A stretch of 64,000 nucleotides of DNA, taken from positions 124,001 through 188,000 of the forward strand of contig NZ_JACPOF010000015.1 in the NCBI RefSeq assembly GCF_016185115.1. The letters are read 5' to 3'. The notes under the pieces were generated by a model. The model did no database searches. It saw only the letters and a list, made by a program, of their open reading frames with translations, and had not been told where the DNA came from. The translations under genes and the position numbers were made by a program. Below, piece after piece: positions 42,968-51,185 of the stretch. Source of the DNA: Polaromonas sp. (GTDB taxonomy: Bacteria; Pseudomonadota; Gammaproteobacteria; Burkholderiales; Burkholderiaceae_C). Numbering within the stretch: position 1 is the first letter of the stretch; each line of letters begins with the position of its first letter.

Positions 42968-44668
42968 TCAGGCGGCAAAAGTGCTTGTGGATGTTGATCC
43001 GGGACTGGATGCGCCTACTGGCGCCCTGAAGAGTACAAAAAATTCATTGCCTTCGACGGCCTGGCGCGTGGTCCGCTGGTAGCCTATCACCGCGCCGTAC
43101 CGTTCGCAGAGTTCCCTGCAAATGTATAGACCCAGACCTGTAGAGCGGCTTTCCGACGAGAAAAAGGGTTCAAACAGATGCGTTTGCACGGTTTTTTCAA
43201 GCGGTTGACCATCACTCCACACCGACAGTCGCGCCTGACCCTGTGCAGGCCCCTGGGTGGAGACCTGAATGGCGCCAGGCTGGCCAGTGGCGTAGCGCAG
43301 CGCGTTGTCGAGAAGGTTGATCATCACGCGGCGAAGATGTTCGGCATCGAAAATCACCTCTGCCAGTACAGCCCCGGTGTTCACCTTCATCAGTCTGCCC
43401 GACGAGGTCTGTGCGGCCCAGTCCGCGCTGACGCGAAGGACGGATTCATCAAGCACCAGTGCGGTGACCGCCTGTTCTGGTTCCGCCACCTGGGCGCGGG
43501 AGATGTTGAGGACCTCATCGACAATTCTGGCCAGGCGCTGGGCGTTTTGCCTGACCATGGCGGTCAGCTGTTTGTGGGCCGGGTCCTGCAGGTCTTCTTC
43601 GAGCAGGGCGTTGGCCTGTGAAATGGCGGCCAGCGGGTTGCGTATTTCATGTGCGACCGCAGCCGACATGCGGCCCATGGCAGCCATTTTTTCAGTGCGT
43701 ACGCGGGCCTCCATTTCACGCAGGTCTTCGAGGAACATCACGCACAGGCTTTCATGCCGGCCGTCCTGCGATGTGGCCAGGCGCGTGCGAACGTGCAGGC
43801 GCCTGGCGTCCAGGTTGACGTCGCCTTCCTGGGGCGTACCCAGCATGAAGGTCCGGCTTGTGATTTCAGCAAGCGGCTGCCATGCCGGTTCGTTGGCCAG
43901 CACAAAAGGCGCTGAGCGCATCCCCTGGCGTGTTGCCAGCAGGCGTACGGATGCCGGATTGGCGGACCGTGCAATGCCGCTGGCATCGATCACCAGAACA
44001 CCGTCGCTGAGGGTCTCTACCACCAGTTCATTGACCTGGGTCTGCATGCGCGCCGCCGACTGGCTGGCTTCTGCGCGCTGTTCTTCCCGTGCCAGCCGCA
44101 GCGCAAGCTGGTTGGCCAGCAGCGCCACCGCAAAAAAGCCCGAGCCGCTCAGGCCCGCCTGTAAAAACCGTGAGGGCAACTCGCCTATGGCCAGCAGGGA
44201 CAACAACCATGCATGGCCCAGCAGGAACAGCGTGACGCTGGCGGCTGTGCCAAGCGCGAGCAGCAACGGCCCGAGGATGGATGCCAGCAGCACGGGCAAC
44301 GCGAACAGCGGCGTGTAGTTGACGCCGCCCGACTGCAGGTAGCTGAGCGCCGAAAAAGCCATCACGTCGACCCCGATGGTGTAGAGCCACTGCAGGTCAA
44401 AGTTGTTGCTGGGCGGACGGGGCCTGGCCAGCGCACGTACCACCAGGGTGGCACACAGATAGCCGATGCAGATGACGACAGCCCAACGGCTGGGCAGGCT
44501 GCCCAGCGCATAGATGGAGCCCTGCAGGATCACGAGCATGGCTGCGATCGTGACGCGTGCCGACATGAATGCGCGCCACAAACGCCCGAAAGAACCCTGC
44601 TCCGTCTCGGCCTCCCAGACGCCCGACGCCCTGCCTGCCGCGTCGAACCAGGAGGAGGTTTCGCTCAT
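42968..44668 (-). CDS. pilS: PilS, sensor histidine kinase
   Basis: PilS senses pilin levels in the membrane and phosphorylates PilR. The start at 44668 makes an ATGA overlap with the PP0621-like gene and gives 566 residues. About six N-terminal membrane segments (residues 30-200) lead to a PAS-like region (VIDASGIARSANPAS) and a kinase core with the H-box AAVAHEIRNPLAAISQ, an N-box NLLDNALRYA and the G-box STGLGLYICRELCERYG. The order PP0621-like/pilS/pilR/ampD on one strand suggests one transcript. Confidence 0.93.
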   Translation of the reverse strand: MSETSSWFDAAGRASGVWEAETEQGSFGRLWRAFMSARVTIAAMLVILQGSIYALGSLPSRWAVVICIGYLCATLVVRALARPRPPSNNFDLQWLYTIGVDVMAFSALSYLQSGGVNYTPLFALPVLLASILGPLLLALGTAASVTLFLLGHAWLLSLLAIGELPSRFLQAGLSGSGFFAVALLANQLALRLAREEQRAEASQSAARMQTQVNELVVETLSDGVLVIDASGIARSANPASVRLLATRQGMRSAPFVLANEPAWQPLAEITSRTFMLGTPQEGDVNLDARRLHVRTRLATSQDGRHESLCVMFLEDLREMEARVRTEKMAAMGRMSAAVAHEIRNPLAAISQANALLEEDLQDPAHKQLTAMVRQNAQRLARIVDEVLNISRAQVAEPEQAVTALVLDESVLRVSADWAAQTSSGRLMKVNTGAVLAEVIFDAEHLRRVMINLLDNALRYATGQPGAIQVSTQGPAQGQARLSVWSDGQPLEKTVQTHLFEPFFSSESRSTGLGLYICRELCERYGAVIGYQRTTRQAVEGNEFFVLFRAPVGASSPGSTSTSTFAA

Positions 44669-44910
44669 CCGCCGGCCTGCTGCCGGTGGGCAGCGCTGCA
44701 GTAAGTGCCTTTGGGGCCGGTCAGCGCTTCGCTGCGCGGCAGATGCACATGGCAAACATCGCAGGCGACAATTTCGGTCGTGGTGAGCTGGGTGCCAGTG
44801 CGTGGTTTGGCCGCGGGTGGCGGGGTCTGCTCATCGCGGTCCAGCCTGCGCTTGTTCTTGAGCAGCCACAGCACGCCCATCACGATGCCGAGTATGAGCA
44901 GGTATTTCAT
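44665..44910 (-). CDS. PP0621-family small membrane protein
   Basis: The 81-residue product has one N-terminal membrane segment (MKYLLILGIVMGVLWLL), a basic polar linker and a C-terminal zinc-ribbon-like part: CDVCHVHLPRSEALTG and YCSAAHRQQ. It overlaps both neighbours by 4 bases (ATGA). The family is conserved upstream of pilS in betaproteobacteria and pseudomonads; no biochemical function is known to me. A role close to PilS sensing is possible from context only. Confidence 0.82.
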   Translation of the reverse strand: MKYLLILGIVMGVLWLLKNKRRLDRDEQTPPPAAKPRTGTQLTTTEIVACDVCHVHLPRSEALTGPKGTYCSAAHRQQAGG

Positions 44911-45707
44911 GTGCGGTGCAACACCACTTCAAGTACAAAACGCGAGCCCGCATAGCCCAGCAGCAGCAGGCCCGAACCCAGGTACAGCACGCGCACCGCC
45001 TTGAGCCCGCGCCAGCCCAGGCGCGCCCGGCCTATGAGCAGGCCTGCAAACACCAGCCAAGCGAGAACCGAGAAAAGAGTCTTGTGGTTCCACTTCCAGG
45101 CCAGGCCGGGGCCATAGAGCTGCTCGGCAAACAGCCAGCCCACAAACAGCGTGGCCGACAGCAGAACGAAGCCGGCTTCGACAAAACGGAAGGTCAGCCT
45201 TTCCAGCGTCATGAGCGGAACGCCAGCATTGTTTTGCGCTGCCTGGCGTATGGATTTTTCAGAACGGGTCATCAACCAGCCATGTACAACGGCGGCGGCA
45301 AACAGGCCGTATGAGGCAATGCCCAATGCCCAGTGCAGTGGCAGCCATGGTGAGGCCACCCTGTGATAGGCAGCACCTGGAAAGATCGCAGCCAGCACCA
45401 CCACCGCACTGCCCAGCCCCGCCAATGCCCAGTGCGCCTGCAGTTGCGGAAAGAGCCGGCTTTCAATCGCATACACCGTCAGCACCAGCCAGACGGTCAT
45501 CGATAAAGCCGGCGCAAAGCCAAATTGCGGCGGCTCGCCCAGCAGGCCCGCCGCCAGCGCCACGGCATGAAACAGCCAGGCGGCAAACAGCACGGTGCGC
45601 AGCGTGTTGCTGCTCAGGCGGGAGGCGGCAAGTGCCAGCATGCCATAGCTCACGGCAGCACCCACCGCTGCCACAAGACCCCACCAGGCGCCGAAAGCTA
45701 AAATCAT
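44907..45707 (-). CDS. CcsA/YpjD-like cytochrome c assembly membrane protein
   Basis: The 266-residue product has about eight membrane segments and the cytochrome c assembly domain: SPWLPLHWALGIASYGLFAAA, EQLYGPGLAWKWNHKTLFS and conserved histidines in LHWAL and NHKTL. Related CcsA proteins handle haem for c-type cytochromes, while YpjD-type members are of uncertain role. It is divergent from ffh, often its neighbour. TAAACT lies 6 bases before the ATG at 45707, and there is no Shine-Dalgarno sequence. It heads the PP0621-like/pilS/pilR/ampD series. Confidence 0.85.
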   Translation of the reverse strand: MILAFGAWWGLVAAVGAAVSYGMLALAASRLSSNTLRTVLFAAWLFHAVALAAGLLGEPPQFGFAPALSMTVWLVLTVYAIESRLFPQLQAHWALAGLGSAVVVLAAIFPGAAYHRVASPWLPLHWALGIASYGLFAAAVVHGWLMTRSEKSIRQAAQNNAGVPLMTLERLTFRFVEAGFVLLSATLFVGWLFAEQLYGPGLAWKWNHKTLFSVLAWLVFAGLLIGRARLGWRGLKAVRVLYLGSGLLLLGYAGSRFVLEVVLHRT

Positions 45708-45713
45708 GGCTAG

Positions 45714-45719
45714 AGTTTA
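45714..45719 (-). promoter_or_regulatory. -10-like hexamer abutting the CcsA-like gene
   Basis: On the minus strand TAAACT ends 6 bases before the ATG at 45707. No Shine-Dalgarno sequence and no good -35 are visible. Confidence 0.35.
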
Positions 45720-45773
45720 GCCTTTACTGCCATTGCGGCAGCCCGCTTTCCCGCCCGACCTTCCCACCTAACT

Positions 45774-45791
45774 GCCCCACGTTCGTGGGGC
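45774..45791 (+). other. GC hairpin at the ffh translation start
   Basis: GCCCCAC-GTTC-GTGGGGC is a perfect 7-base stem ending 6 bases before the ffh ATG. It takes the place where a ribosome binding site should be; only CTTCCC separates it from the start codon. Confidence 0.6.
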
Positions 45792-45797
45792 CTTCCC

Positions 45798-47156
45798 ATG
45801 GCCTCAGCCCTTACCGACAAACTCACCCGCCTAGTCAAGGAAATGCGTGGCCAGGCCCGCATCACTGAAACCAATGTGCAGGACATGCTGCGCGAGGTGC
45901 GCATGGCGCTGCTGGAAGCCGACGTGGCGCTGCCGGTGGTACGCGACTTCATTGCCCGCGTAAAAGAAAAGGCGCTGGGCCAGGAAGTCATGGGCTCATT
46001 GAACCCCGGCCAGGTGCTGGTCAGCATTGTCAGCAAGGAACTCGCCGCCACCATGGGCGAAGGCGTCAGCGACATCAACCTCGCCGCGCAGCCGCCAGCA
46101 GTCATCCTGATGGCCGGCCTGCAGGGCGCGGGCAAAACGACGACGACCGCCAAGCTGGCCAAACACCTGATTGAAAAGCGCAAGAAAAAAGTGCTGACGG
46201 TGTCGGGCGACGTGTACCGCCCGGCCGCCATCGAGCAGCTCAAGACCGTGACGGCCCAGGCCGGCGCCGAGTGGTTCCCCAGCACGCCGGACCAGAAACC
46301 GAGCGACATCGCGCTGGCCGCCATCGACTACGCGCGCAAGCATTTCTTCGACGTGCTGCTGGTCGATACCGCCGGCCGGCTGGCGATTGACGAAGCCCTG
46401 ATGGCCGAAATCAAGGAGTTGCATTCCATACTGAACCCGGTCGAGACGCTGTTTGTCGTCGATGCCATGCAGGGCCAGGACGCGGTCAACACCGCCAAGG
46501 CTTTCAAGGAGGCGCTGCCGCTGACCGGCATCATCCTGACCAAGACCGACGGCGATTCACGCGGCGGTGCAGCGCTGTCGGTGCGGCAGATCACCGGCGC
46601 GCCCATCAAGTTTTCGGGCACCAGTGAAAAGCTGGACGGCCTTGAAGTCTTCGACGCCGAGCGCCACGCCGGCCGAATCTTGGGCATGGGCGACATCGTC
46701 GCGCTGGTCGAGCAGGTCACGGCCGGTGTCGACGTGGCGGCCGCGCAGAAGCTGGCGGCAAAACTCAAGTCGGGCGACGGTTTTGATCTGAATGATTTTT
46801 TGAGCCAGCTGCAGCAGATGAAAAACATGGGCGGGCTGTCCAACCTGCTCGACAAGCTGCCGTCACAGATGGCCGCCAAGGCCGGCCAGGTCGACATGGA
46901 CAAGGCCGAAAAAGACATGAAGCGCAAGGAAGGCATCATCCAGAGCATGACCCCGCTGGAGCGCCGCAAGCCCGAACTCATCAAGGCTACCCGCAAGCGC
47001 CGCATCGCCGCCGGTTCAGGCGTTCACGTGCAGGAAGTCAACCGCCTGCTCAACGAGTTCGAGCAGATGCAGGGCATGATGAAAAAGCTCAAGGGTGGCG
47101 GCATGATGAAGATGATGAAGCGCATGGGTGGCATGAAAGGCATGCCCAGGTTCTAG
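45798..47156 (+). CDS. ffh: Ffh, signal recognition particle GTPase
   Basis: Ffh with 4.5S RNA targets membrane proteins co-translationally to FtsY. The 452 residues comprise the N domain, the G domain with P-loop GLQGAGKTTTTAKLA, DTAGRLAIDEALM and TKTDGDSRGGAALSV, and a methionine-rich M domain with the RNA-binding helix-turn-helix (RIAAGSGVHVQEVNRLLNEF) and a C-terminal KMMKRMGGMKGM tail. It stands alone, divergent from the CcsA-like gene, with no Shine-Dalgarno sequence and a GC hairpin over the start. Confidence 0.97.
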   Translation: MASALTDKLTRLVKEMRGQARITETNVQDMLREVRMALLEADVALPVVRDFIARVKEKALGQEVMGSLNPGQVLVSIVSKELAATMGEGVSDINLAAQPPAVILMAGLQGAGKTTTTAKLAKHLIEKRKKKVLTVSGDVYRPAAIEQLKTVTAQAGAEWFPSTPDQKPSDIALAAIDYARKHFFDVLLVDTAGRLAIDEALMAEIKELHSILNPVETLFVVDAMQGQDAVNTAKAFKEALPLTGIILTKTDGDSRGGAALSVRQITGAPIKFSGTSEKLDGLEVFDAERHAGRILGMGDIVALVEQVTAGVDVAAAQKLAAKLKSGDGFDLNDFLSQLQQMKNMGGLSNLLDKLPSQMAAKAGQVDMDKAEKDMKRKEGIIQSMTPLERRKPELIKATRKRRIAAGSGVHVQEVNRLLNEFEQMQGMMKKLKGGGMMKMMKRMGGMKGMPRF

Positions 47157-47193
47157 CCAGCCAGGCAGGAGCGTTTGCAGGCCTCAGACGTTA

Positions 47194-47237
47194 ATTTTTA
47201 ACGTACACGTTAAATTTTTGCCGTATACATTAAAAAT
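47194..47237. repeat. AT-rich imperfect palindrome after ffh
   Basis: ATTTTTAACGTACACG (47194-47209) faces CGTATACATTAAAAAT (47222-47237): 14 of 16 positions pair. It lies 37 bases beyond the ffh stop and may end the transcript. Its position relative to repeat copy C mirrors the TTAA palindromes beside copies A and B. Confidence 0.55.
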
Positions 47238-47264
47238 CAGCATTTCAGCGCTGTGAAAGCGCTC

Positions 47265-47382
47265 CACACTGTGTTTTGAGGCCCGAAAAGGCGCAAAAAA
47301 GGCCGATTTCAGGCATAAAATCGGAATCCAGACCAATAGATACGCACGTGAGCAGCTATTAAATCAATAGCAATCGGTTGCC
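47265..47382 (-). repeat. Dispersed intergenic repeat, copy C
   Basis: Read on the minus strand it begins TTGCTATTGATTTAATAGCTG, then CTCACGTGCGTATCTATTGG and TCTGGATTCCGATTTTATGC, then CGGCCTTTTTTGCGCC. This matches copy B almost block for block and copy A more loosely. It lies between the convergent ffh and opgH genes. Confidence 0.75.
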
Positions 47383-47412
47383 CCAAGGTCCAGATCTTCC
47401 ATGACCAGCTGA

Positions 47413-49419
47413 TCAGGCTGCCACCAGCAGCGGCTTGGCGCGCTTGCTGGCATGCAACCAGGCGCGGCGCAGCACCGCGGGTGAGCGGGTTTCTTCGGGA
47501 ATGAGCAAAAAGTTCTGTGCGCGCATCAGGGTGCCGACACCGACCTTGCTGGTAATGACGGTCATCGGAATCGCCAGCAGAAGCGGCAGGCCGACCGGCA
47601 GCAGCCAGACCAGCGCGCGGGCGTCGATGAAAAAGATGCCGACGGCCAGCAGCATGATCAGGCCGCTCATGGGTGCCAACTGGCGCAGCGCGTGGCGCCA
47701 TGGCACGGCGGCGGCTTCGCGCGGGGGCGACTTCCATTCCAGCTTCAGGCCGGTCAGCGCCACGACGACAAACAGCGAATGTGCCAGCATGCGCACGGGT
47801 GCCTGCAGCATGGCAATCAGCGTTTCAAGCATGGCGCTGCGCAACAGGCCGACCGTGCCGCCATATGACTGCTGCTGGCGGTTGATCAGGATGGCGACGA
47901 TGCCCAGAATGCGCGGCAAGAACAGCATGCACAGCGTCCAGGTCCAGAGCGCGAGCAGTTCGGCAGGCACCAGTTCCCAGTCGGCAATCATGGGCGAGCC
48001 CGAGAGCCACAAGGCCGTGCCCAGTGTCATGAAACACAGCCACAGCGGGGCCGACAGGTAGGCCATGGCGCCGGTGCCGAACATGGAACGGTGAACCGGG
48101 TGAATGCCGGGCTCGGCAATCAGGCGAGAGTTCTGCAGGTTGCCCTGGCACCAGCGGCGGTCGCGCTGCAGCTCGGCCAGCAAGTCGGGCGGCTGCTGCT
48201 CGTAACTGCCGACCAGGTCGGCCACCAGCCAGACATGAAAACCGGCGCGGCGCATCAGCGCAGCCTCTACAAAGTCGTGCGACATGATGCTGCCGGCCAT
48301 GCCGCCGGTGCCCTTGATGTGGGCCAGCGCGCAGTGCTGCATGAAGGGTTTGATGCGGATGATGGCGTTGTGGCCCCAGTAGTGCGACTCGCCCATCTGC
48401 CAGAACTGCATGCCCAGCGTGAACAGGCGGCCAGTGACGCGCGAGGCAAACTGCTGCGCGCGTGCGTGCAGGGTGACGTGGCCTATGGCCTGGGTCGCGG
48501 TCTGGATGATGCCGGCGGTCGGGTTGGCTTCCATCAGCTTGACCATGGAGACCAGGCAGTCGCCGCTCATCACGCTGTCGGCGTCCAGCACCACCATGTA
48601 GCGGTAGTCCTTGCCCCAGCGGCGGCAGAAATCGGCCACGTTGCCGGCCTTGCGGTCGGTGCGGCGTTTGCGCAGGCGGTAGTAGACCTCGATCTGCGGC
48701 TGCTCGGGGTGGCCGGCCAGCTGTGTGCGCAGTTCTTCCCAGGCGGCGCGTTCGGCCTTGATGATGGCCTTGTCATTGCTGTCGGACAGCACAAACACAT
48801 CGAAGGCGCGGGTGTGGCCGGTGGTGGACACCGACTCGCAGGTGGCGCGCAGGCCGGCAAACACGGTGCGCACATCTTCATTGCAGATCGGCATGATGAT
48901 GGCTGTGCGCGTCGATGGGTCCAGCGTGTGGTGCTGGACTTTCTTGCTGGAAAGCGTGTGCTTGTCACCGAACAGCGTGACCCAAAAACCCATCATGGCC
49001 GTCATGAAACCGGTCACCACCCAGGCCGACAGCAGCGCAAACAGAGCGATCTGGCCGTACTGCAGCCCGGCGTTGTCGTAGTCGGGCTGCATGTCGATGA
49101 AAAGGCGTGTGGCGATGACGGTGCTGACCAGCGTCAGCAGCAGGAAGGTGGCGCGGCGGCGTTTGGCAGCCTGTTGCCACGGTTGCAGCTTTTCAGCCTG
49201 GCGCTGCCTGCGGGACGGAGCGGGTTTGGCAGGGCTCACCAGTGCTACCAGGGGGCTCAGTGTCAGTGCGCCCATGCTGTTCCAGAAGCCGCGCCACGGC
49301 CTCGGCATCATGGAGCCGCGGTTGACCGGCGGCGCCGTTACCGAGTTCGGGTGACGCTCTTCACGCAGGGCGCTGCGGGTGCTCACTGTAGATGTCACGG
49401 TGTGATCAGGTTGGTCCAT
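47413..49419 (-). CDS. opgH: OpgH (MdoH), periplasmic glucan glucosyltransferase
   Basis: OpgH is an inner-membrane GT2 enzyme that polymerises UDP-glucose into the backbone of osmoregulated periplasmic glucans and exports it. The 668-residue product has an N-terminal cytoplasmic part, two membrane segments at about 90-145, a GT2 domain with MPICNEDVRTVFAG, VLDADSVMSGD and the QRDRRW processivity motif, then about five further membrane segments. It is somewhat shorter than E. coli MdoH (about 850 residues). It overlaps opgG by 25 bases, so the two are co-translated. Confidence 0.94.
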   Translation of the reverse strand: MDQPDHTVTSTVSTRSALREERHPNSVTAPPVNRGSMMPRPWRGFWNSMGALTLSPLVALVSPAKPAPSRRQRQAEKLQPWQQAAKRRRATFLLLTLVSTVIATRLFIDMQPDYDNAGLQYGQIALFALLSAWVVTGFMTAMMGFWVTLFGDKHTLSSKKVQHHTLDPSTRTAIIMPICNEDVRTVFAGLRATCESVSTTGHTRAFDVFVLSDSNDKAIIKAERAAWEELRTQLAGHPEQPQIEVYYRLRKRRTDRKAGNVADFCRRWGKDYRYMVVLDADSVMSGDCLVSMVKLMEANPTAGIIQTATQAIGHVTLHARAQQFASRVTGRLFTLGMQFWQMGESHYWGHNAIIRIKPFMQHCALAHIKGTGGMAGSIMSHDFVEAALMRRAGFHVWLVADLVGSYEQQPPDLLAELQRDRRWCQGNLQNSRLIAEPGIHPVHRSMFGTGAMAYLSAPLWLCFMTLGTALWLSGSPMIADWELVPAELLALWTWTLCMLFLPRILGIVAILINRQQQSYGGTVGLLRSAMLETLIAMLQAPVRMLAHSLFVVVALTGLKLEWKSPPREAAAVPWRHALRQLAPMSGLIMLLAVGIFFIDARALVWLLPVGLPLLLAIPMTVITSKVGVGTLMRAQNFLLIPEETRSPAVLRRAWLHASKRAKPLLVAA

Positions 49420-50975
49420 GTTTCGCTCACTGAGTTGCTGTTGTGCTGTAGAAAGGCGCGCAGCTCGACCGGTTTTGCCGGGTCCATGCGCTGCACGCGC
49501 AGGGTGGCGCGCCAGGCGCCGGTTGCCGGGTTTTTGTAGGCCAGGCTTTCAAGCACGCGGCCATTGGCATCGGTGCTGGTCATCGCCCTGACAGGTGCAC
49601 CTTCAGGCAGCGCGTCAAGCGCAGGGCCGGCAAAGTCGATGACAAACTGCACCTGCTGGCTCAGAGCCTGCGCGTCCAGCCGTGAATAGCCTGTGCCGCG
49701 TCGGGATTGCGTGACCCAGCCGTTGGGCGGCAACTGCTGGTTCCTGCCCTGCCAGGCGATCTGGTAGGCCAGTTCGATGCTCTCGCCGGGTTGCGGCAGC
49801 TTTTCAGGCACCCAGTAGGCGACGGTGTTGTCGTGCGTTTCGTCAGGTGTGTTGAACTGCAGAAGCTCCACCCGGCCCGGGCCCCAGTCACCGACCGGGG
49901 TGACCCAGGCGCTGGGGCGCAATTCGTAGCGCGCTTCGGTGTCTTCGTAGCTTTTGAATTCGCGGTCGCGCTGCATCAGGCCGAAACCTTTCGGCGACTT
50001 CATGGCGAAAGAAGTGACCAGCGTGGCCGCCGGGTTCTGCAAGGGGCGCCACAGCCATTCACCATCACCGGTCACCATCATCAGGCCGTCCGAATCGTGC
50101 ACCTCGGGGCGGAAATCTGCCGCGCGGGGCTGGTTCTCGCCAAAGAAAAACATGCTGGTGAGCGGTGCAATCCCCAGCGTCGTTGCAGGGGCGACGCCTG
50201 CGCGCATGAAAATTTTCGCGCGCACATCGACTGTGGTCTGTTCCCCGGGTTTGACTTCAAAACGATAGGCACCCGCCATGCGCGGCGAATCCAGCAGTGC
50301 GTACATCACCAGTGGCGTGCCGGGCGGGGCATTGGCAACTGGCTTTTCGAGCCAGAAATCGGTGAAACGCGGAAACTCTTCCGCACCTGGGCCCGTCGGG
50401 TTCACGGCCAGGCCGCGCGCCGACAGTCCGTAACGCTGGCCTGCACCCAGGGCGCGGAAATAGCTGGCACCCAGAAAGGCAATCAGCTCATCCTTGTAGC
50501 TGGGCGAATTGAGGGCGGTATGAACGCGAAAACCGGCGAACCCGAGGTCGCCCCAGGGTTGCGGCTGCAGGCGGTTTTTGCCAAAGCTGAAATTGCCCGC
50601 GCTGTAGGGAATTGTCTTGACGCTGTCGGCCGTGACTTCAGAGATGCGGACGATGTCGCCATGTGGGCCGACGTGGAAAAAATTTGTCTCGTAAACCAGG
50701 CCTTCTGAGCGCCAGAGTGCCTTGTCGGTGTTGAAACGAATATCGCGGTAGCCGTCGTAATCCAGTGCCGCAAGCTCGGCTGGAACCGTTTGGCCCATAG
50801 CCTGGAAAGGCGCTTGTGCGCGTGTTTTTGCCAGTGTGGCGACGTCTTCCAGGTTCCAGGCCTGGGCACCAAAAGCCAGCAGCCCGATAGTCAGGACCAG
50901 GGTTGTGCGTGCTGCCTTGCCTGCCCAGCCGGCCAGTGTCTGGCCGGTGATCAGGGGGATAGAAATGGCTTGCAT
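49395..50975 (-). CDS. opgG: OpgG (MdoG), periplasmic glucan biosynthesis protein
   Basis: OpgG is a periplasmic protein required to branch or release the glucans made by OpgH. The 526 residues start with a signal peptide of about 39 residues (core TLVLTIGLLAFGAQA), then the MdoG domain with YDGYRDIRFNTDKALWR, DSDGLMMVTGDGEWLWRPL and a C-terminal immunoglobulin-like fold. No in-frame alternative start exists. A sigma-54-type -24/-12 motif lies so close to the ATG (50988-51002) that a transcript from it would be nearly leaderless. It is 210 bases from glrR on the same strand. Confidence 0.95.
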   Translation of the reverse strand: MQAISIPLITGQTLAGWAGKAARTTLVLTIGLLAFGAQAWNLEDVATLAKTRAQAPFQAMGQTVPAELAALDYDGYRDIRFNTDKALWRSEGLVYETNFFHVGPHGDIVRISEVTADSVKTIPYSAGNFSFGKNRLQPQPWGDLGFAGFRVHTALNSPSYKDELIAFLGASYFRALGAGQRYGLSARGLAVNPTGPGAEEFPRFTDFWLEKPVANAPPGTPLVMYALLDSPRMAGAYRFEVKPGEQTTVDVRAKIFMRAGVAPATTLGIAPLTSMFFFGENQPRAADFRPEVHDSDGLMMVTGDGEWLWRPLQNPAATLVTSFAMKSPKGFGLMQRDREFKSYEDTEARYELRPSAWVTPVGDWGPGRVELLQFNTPDETHDNTVAYWVPEKLPQPGESIELAYQIAWQGRNQQLPPNGWVTQSRRGTGYSRLDAQALSQQVQFVIDFAGPALDALPEGAPVRAMTSTDANGRVLESLAYKNPATGAWRATLRVQRMDPAKPVELRAFLQHNSNSVSETWTNLITP

Positions 50976-50987
50976 GCCCCTACTAGG

Positions 50988-51002
50988 GCAAACCCTGTGC
51001 CA
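50988..51002 (-). promoter_or_regulatory. Sigma-54-type -24/-12 promoter motif before opgG
   Basis: On the minus strand TGGCACA-GGGT-TTGC fits the sigma-54 consensus TGGCACr-N4-TTGCw, with C instead of A/T after it. The expected +1 is about 50976, one base before the opgG ATG. Confidence 0.65.
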
Positions 51003-51017
51003 GTTGGAAAAAATCTA

Positions 51018-51159
51018 TTTAAATCAAAGACTTAAAGGGAAAATCTCCAGTGACAAACTGTATCAGCGCCAAACCAGACCGCAAAAAGCCACTTTTTGTC
51101 TCCAACTGGCGACAAATTCTCGAGGGAAAAGGTCTTTATCCTTTTAAATCAAACACTTA
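51018..51159. repeat. Direct repeat pair in the opgG upstream region
   Basis: TTTAAATCAAAGACTTA (51018-51034) and TTTAAATCAAACACTTA (51143-51159) differ at one of 17 positions and are 125 bases apart. They bracket the TGTC-N10-GACA site and could be regulator-binding sites or a small duplication. Confidence 0.6.
51097..51114 (-). promoter_or_regulatory. GlrR-type upstream activator site (TGTC-N10-GACA)
   Basis: TGTC, ten bases, GACA: the pattern described for GlrR (QseF) binding in enterobacteria. Its centre is about 110 bases from the sigma-54 motif, a usual distance for an enhancer, and the glrR-like gene begins its 3' end 72 bases further on. Confidence 0.6.
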
Positions 51160-51185
51160 TGAAGTCGCTGACAAGCGACGTCAAA

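Noticed and set aside
48091-49539. Open frame of 482 codons on the plus strand opposite opgH
   Set aside because: Shadow of opgH. The product has no domain and spans the opgG-opgH junction.
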